From Bryobacteraceae bacterium (GTDB lineage Bacteria > Acidobacteriota > Terriglobia > Bryobacterales > Bryobacteraceae), in contig BPGE01000001.1 in the NCBI GenBank assembly GCA_026002875.1, forward strand, positions 1,364,001 through 1,428,000: a stretch of DNA of 64,000 bases, read 5' to 3'. The position numbers were made by a program, and so were the translations under genes. The notes beneath the pieces are model-generated. The model ran no database searches. It saw nothing but the letters and a program-made list of their open reading frames with translations, and was not told the origin of the DNA. This document shows positions 61,767 through 64,000 of this stretch, piece by piece. Every line of letters begins with the position of its first letter. Position 1 is the stretch's first letter.

Positions 61767-64000
61767 ATGACACCAAAACAACTTTTTACCACCTTGTTTG
61801 TGACTCTCAGCCTTCTGGCCATGTCAGCCAGCGGGCAAACCATTACTGGCGCCATTACGGGCACCGTCACGGATCCTTCGGGGGCGATCGTTCCCGCAGT
61901 CCGCGTGACGGCGACCAATACGGCGACAAACCTGTCCTATGACACCCAGACCAACGAGGCAGGCGTTTACAACCTTCTTTTTCTCCCGGTCGGCGACTAC
62001 ACGCTGACTGTGACGGCGCAAGGGTTCAAGCGCTCTACGCTGGGACCTTTCCGGCTGGAAGTGAACCAGACGGCCCGCGTCGACGTGAAGCTGGAAGTCG
62101 GCGACACCACGCAGACGGTCGAGGTGCGCGACATCGCGCCGATCCTGCAGACGGAGTCGACGCAGACGGGCGACACGCTGACGTCGCAGAAGCTGACTTC
62201 GCTGCCGCTCAAAGGACGCAACTTCGTGTCGATGACGCTGCTGATCCCCGGCGCGATCTCGCCCAACCCGGAGGCGACGAACAACCGCTTCGGCGCGCGT
62301 CCCTACGTCAACGGCAATCGCGAGCAGACCAACAACTTCATGCTCGACGGCATTGATGTGAACGACTCGATCGACAACCGCGTCGGCTACTCGCCCAACG
62401 TGGATGCGCTGGAAGAAGTGAAGGTGCTCACCGGCAACATGGGCGCCGACTACGGCAACGCCGGCGGCGCCACTGTGATGCTCACCATGAAGAGTGGCAC
62501 CAACCAGTTCCGCGGCAACGTCTTCGAGTTCCTGCGCAACGAGAAGCTCGACGCCAACGGCTTCTTCCGCAACCGGAACGTGAACACGGCCAAGCGCCTC
62601 GGCTACAAGCGCAACATCTTTGGCGGCACCCTCGGCGGGCCCATCCGGCGCGACAAGGCGTTTTTCTTCATCAACTACGAGGGAACCGAGCAGCGCACCA
62701 GCGGGCCGGCGTCGGCCAGCGTCGCGCCTCAGGCCTGGCGCCAGGGCGATCTGAGCCAGTTCCCCAATGTCGTCCGCGACCCGGCCGCCGGCGGCGCGCC
62801 GTTCCCCAACAAGCAGATTCCCCAATCGAGAATCGTCAACCCCGTGGCGCAGAAGCTGTTCTCCAGCCCCGACCTCTACCCGCTGCCGAACCAGGCCGGC
62901 GCAGGCGCTCTCGGCGTCAGCGGCAATTACGCCTCTTCCACGGCCAGCAAGCTGATGAACCACCAGGGCGACGCCAAACTCGACTACCGGCTCAGCGACA
63001 AAGACAATCTGTCCGGCCGCATCAGTTGGGGCGAATACGAAAGCATCGGCAGCCGCACGGCGCTGCCGGTGAATATGACCAGCGGCCAGCTCGGTCCCAC
63101 GCGCTCCGGCGTCATCAACTGGGTGCGCACCTTCAGCCCCACCATCGTCAACGAAGCGCGCGTCGGCTTCTCGCGCATCATCATCAAGGACACCACCATC
63201 GACTGGTCGGGCAAGCTCGGCATGAACGGCAACCAGACCTTCGGCATTCCCGGCGGCCAGTCGGTCGCAGGGTTGAGCTCGGTCAGTCTCGGCAGCGGCT
63301 TGACGTCGGTGGGCGCCAGCGGCATCTTCTCCAACACCGCTGACAACAAGTACACTTACTACAACAACCTGACCTGGCAAAAGGGCCGCCAGCTGATCAA
63401 GATGGGCGGCCAGTTCATGCGCTACCAGCAGAATCGCTATTACTCGGGCAACAACGGCGTGCTCGGCCTGTTCACCTACAATGGCACGTACACCGGACTC
63501 GATTACGCGGACTTCCTGCTGGACCAGCTCGCTGCGAAGGGCCGCGGTTCGGCCACCGGCACCTGGGGCCACCGCTTCTGGCGCTCGGCCTTCTTCATCC
63601 AGGACGACTGGAAGTTGCGGCCCAACTTCACCCTGAACCTCGGCCTCCGCTACGAGTACATGCAGCCCATTTACGAAGTTGCAGACCGTCAGGTCAACGT
63701 GAATACTTACACGGGCGAGCTCCTTTACGCCGGCAAGAACGGCAACAGCCGCGCGTTGTACCGGCCGTACAAGAACCAGTGGATGCCGCGCATCGGCTTC
63801 GCCTGGACGCCGGGAATCCTGAACAACAAGCTGGTGATGCGCGCCGGCTGGGCCTACATGAGCTTCATGGAAGGCACCGGCGCCAACCTGCGCCTGCCGC
63901 TCAACCCGCCGTTCTTCATCGAGACCAACTTCTCTTACGACGTCAACGCTCCGGGCTCCATCCGCACCGGCTTCGCCGATGTCGTGACGGCGGATCTGAG
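61767..64000 (+). CDS. Oar-like TonB-dependent transporter with carboxypeptidase-regulatory N-terminus (partial, runs off right edge)
   Basis: 744 codons visible, no stop. Signal peptide MTPKQLFTTLFVTLSLLAMSASGQ. Carboxypeptidase-regulatory (Ig-like) domain about 27-110 (TGAITGTVTDPSGAIVPAVRVTATNTATN and FLPVGDYTLTVTAQGFKR), plug domain about 125-235 (LKGRNFVSMTLLIPG, NGNREQTNNFMLDGIDVND, NVDALEEVKVLTGNMGADYGNAGGATVMLTMKSGTN), then the barrel, with GGTLGGPIRRDKAFFFINYEG. This type is greatly expanded in acidobacteria and usually imports glycans or oligomers. The last part lies beyond the window. Confidence 0.92.
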   Translation, partial: MTPKQLFTTLFVTLSLLAMSASGQTITGAITGTVTDPSGAIVPAVRVTATNTATNLSYDTQTNEAGVYNLLFLPVGDYTLTVTAQGFKRSTLGPFRLEVNQTARVDVKLEVGDTTQTVEVRDIAPILQTESTQTGDTLTSQKLTSLPLKGRNFVSMTLLIPGAISPNPEATNNRFGARPYVNGNREQTNNFMLDGIDVNDSIDNRVGYSPNVDALEEVKVLTGNMGADYGNAGGATVMLTMKSGTNQFRGNVFEFLRNEKLDANGFFRNRNVNTAKRLGYKRNIFGGTLGGPIRRDKAFFFINYEGTEQRTSGPASASVAPQAWRQGDLSQFPNVVRDPAAGGAPFPNKQIPQSRIVNPVAQKLFSSPDLYPLPNQAGAGALGVSGNYASSTASKLMNHQGDAKLDYRLSDKDNLSGRISWGEYESIGSRTALPVNMTSGQLGPTRSGVINWVRTFSPTIVNEARVGFSRIIIKDTTIDWSGKLGMNGNQTFGIPGGQSVAGLSSVSLGSGLTSVGASGIFSNTADNKYTYYNNLTWQKGRQLIKMGGQFMRYQQNRYYSGNNGVLGLFTYNGTYTGLDYADFLLDQLAAKGRGSATGTWGHRFWRSAFFIQDDWKLRPNFTLNLGLRYEYMQPIYEVADRQVNVNTYTGELLYAGKNGNSRALYRPYKNQWMPRIGFAWTPGILNNKLVMRAGWAYMSFMEGTGANLRLPLNPPFFIETNFSYDVNAPGSIRTGFADVVTADL

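Noticed and set aside
61824-63572. Minus-strand frame of 582 codons
   Set aside because: Antisense to the Oar-like transporter gene; no motif and Val/Ala/Asp-rich composition.

Overview
The window is GC-rich chromosomal DNA, most likely from an acidobacterium of the Bryobacterales/Solibacterales group. Three things suggest this. A Ca. Solibacter-type VWFA-related secreted protein lies at 38135-39310. A large Oar-like TonB-dependent transporter with a carboxypeptidase-regulatory N-terminus runs off the right end. There are many secreted or Tat-exported proteins, and LptD and PEP-CTERM genes show a diderm cell. The assignment is inference from gene content. I see no phage, insertion sequence, CRISPR array, rRNA or tRNA.

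Layout. 1-2.7 kb: secreted hypothetical protein, alpha/beta hydrolase and LD-carboxypeptidase on the minus strand. 2.8-6.9 kb: a Tat-exported molybdenum hydroxylase operon (FeS, Mo and FAD subunits plus an unknown four-cysteine 76-residue protein) with a strong terminator, followed by 48-bp tandem repeats. 7.2-10.5 kb: class IV aminotransferase, Gfo/Idh/MocA oxidoreductase and MFS exporter. 10.5-14.7 kb: minus-strand operon DUF1385-prfA-prmC-dinB. 14.8-19 kb: pseudo-receiver, ispG and a His-rich TonB receptor. 19.2-28.9 kb: DUF2203, hybrid histidine kinase, GH10 xylanase, Tat TIM-barrel protein, pgm, membrane protein, SDR and DUF72. 29-31.9 kb: lexA, a 53-residue zinc ribbon, prmA and an enolase-superfamily enzyme.

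31.9-35.9 kb: two M16 peptidase subunits and an amidase. 36-39.3 kb: moeA-moaC-mogA and the VWFA protein. 39.3-43.2 kb: MEMO-family protein diverging from phhB and an AmiE-NamZ peptidoglycan-recycling fusion. 43.3-48.1 kb: AT-hook protein, APC and SSS transporters, TPR protein. 48.2-51.6 kb: miaB-DUF151 operon and a PEP-CTERM protein. 51.7-55.6 kb: rpmI-rplT, coiled-coil gene, zapA and convergent lptD. 55.7-56.5 kb: RDD protein. 56.9-61.4 kb: a complete group 3b-type NADP-linked [NiFe] hydrogenase operon with an embedded cNMP-binding protein. 61.8 kb to the end: the Oar-like transporter.

Functional links. moeA/moaC/mogA would supply cofactor to the molybdenum hydroxylase. LD-carboxypeptidase, the AmiE-NamZ fusion and possibly the amidase point to cell-wall turnover. 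The most unusual pattern is regulatory: about a dozen transcription units have a -10-like hexamer (mostly TAnnnT) only 6-9 nt before an ATG/GTG with no Shine-Dalgarno sequence, which suggests widespread leaderless mRNAs. Coordinated genes inside operons instead use ATGA/GTGA overlaps or good Shine-Dalgarno sites. No single locus here is a clear new defence or mobile system. The best candidates for new biology are the molybdenum hydroxylase operon with its four-cysteine protein, the AmiE-NamZ fusion, the cNMP protein in the hydrogenase operon and the leaderless promoter architecture.
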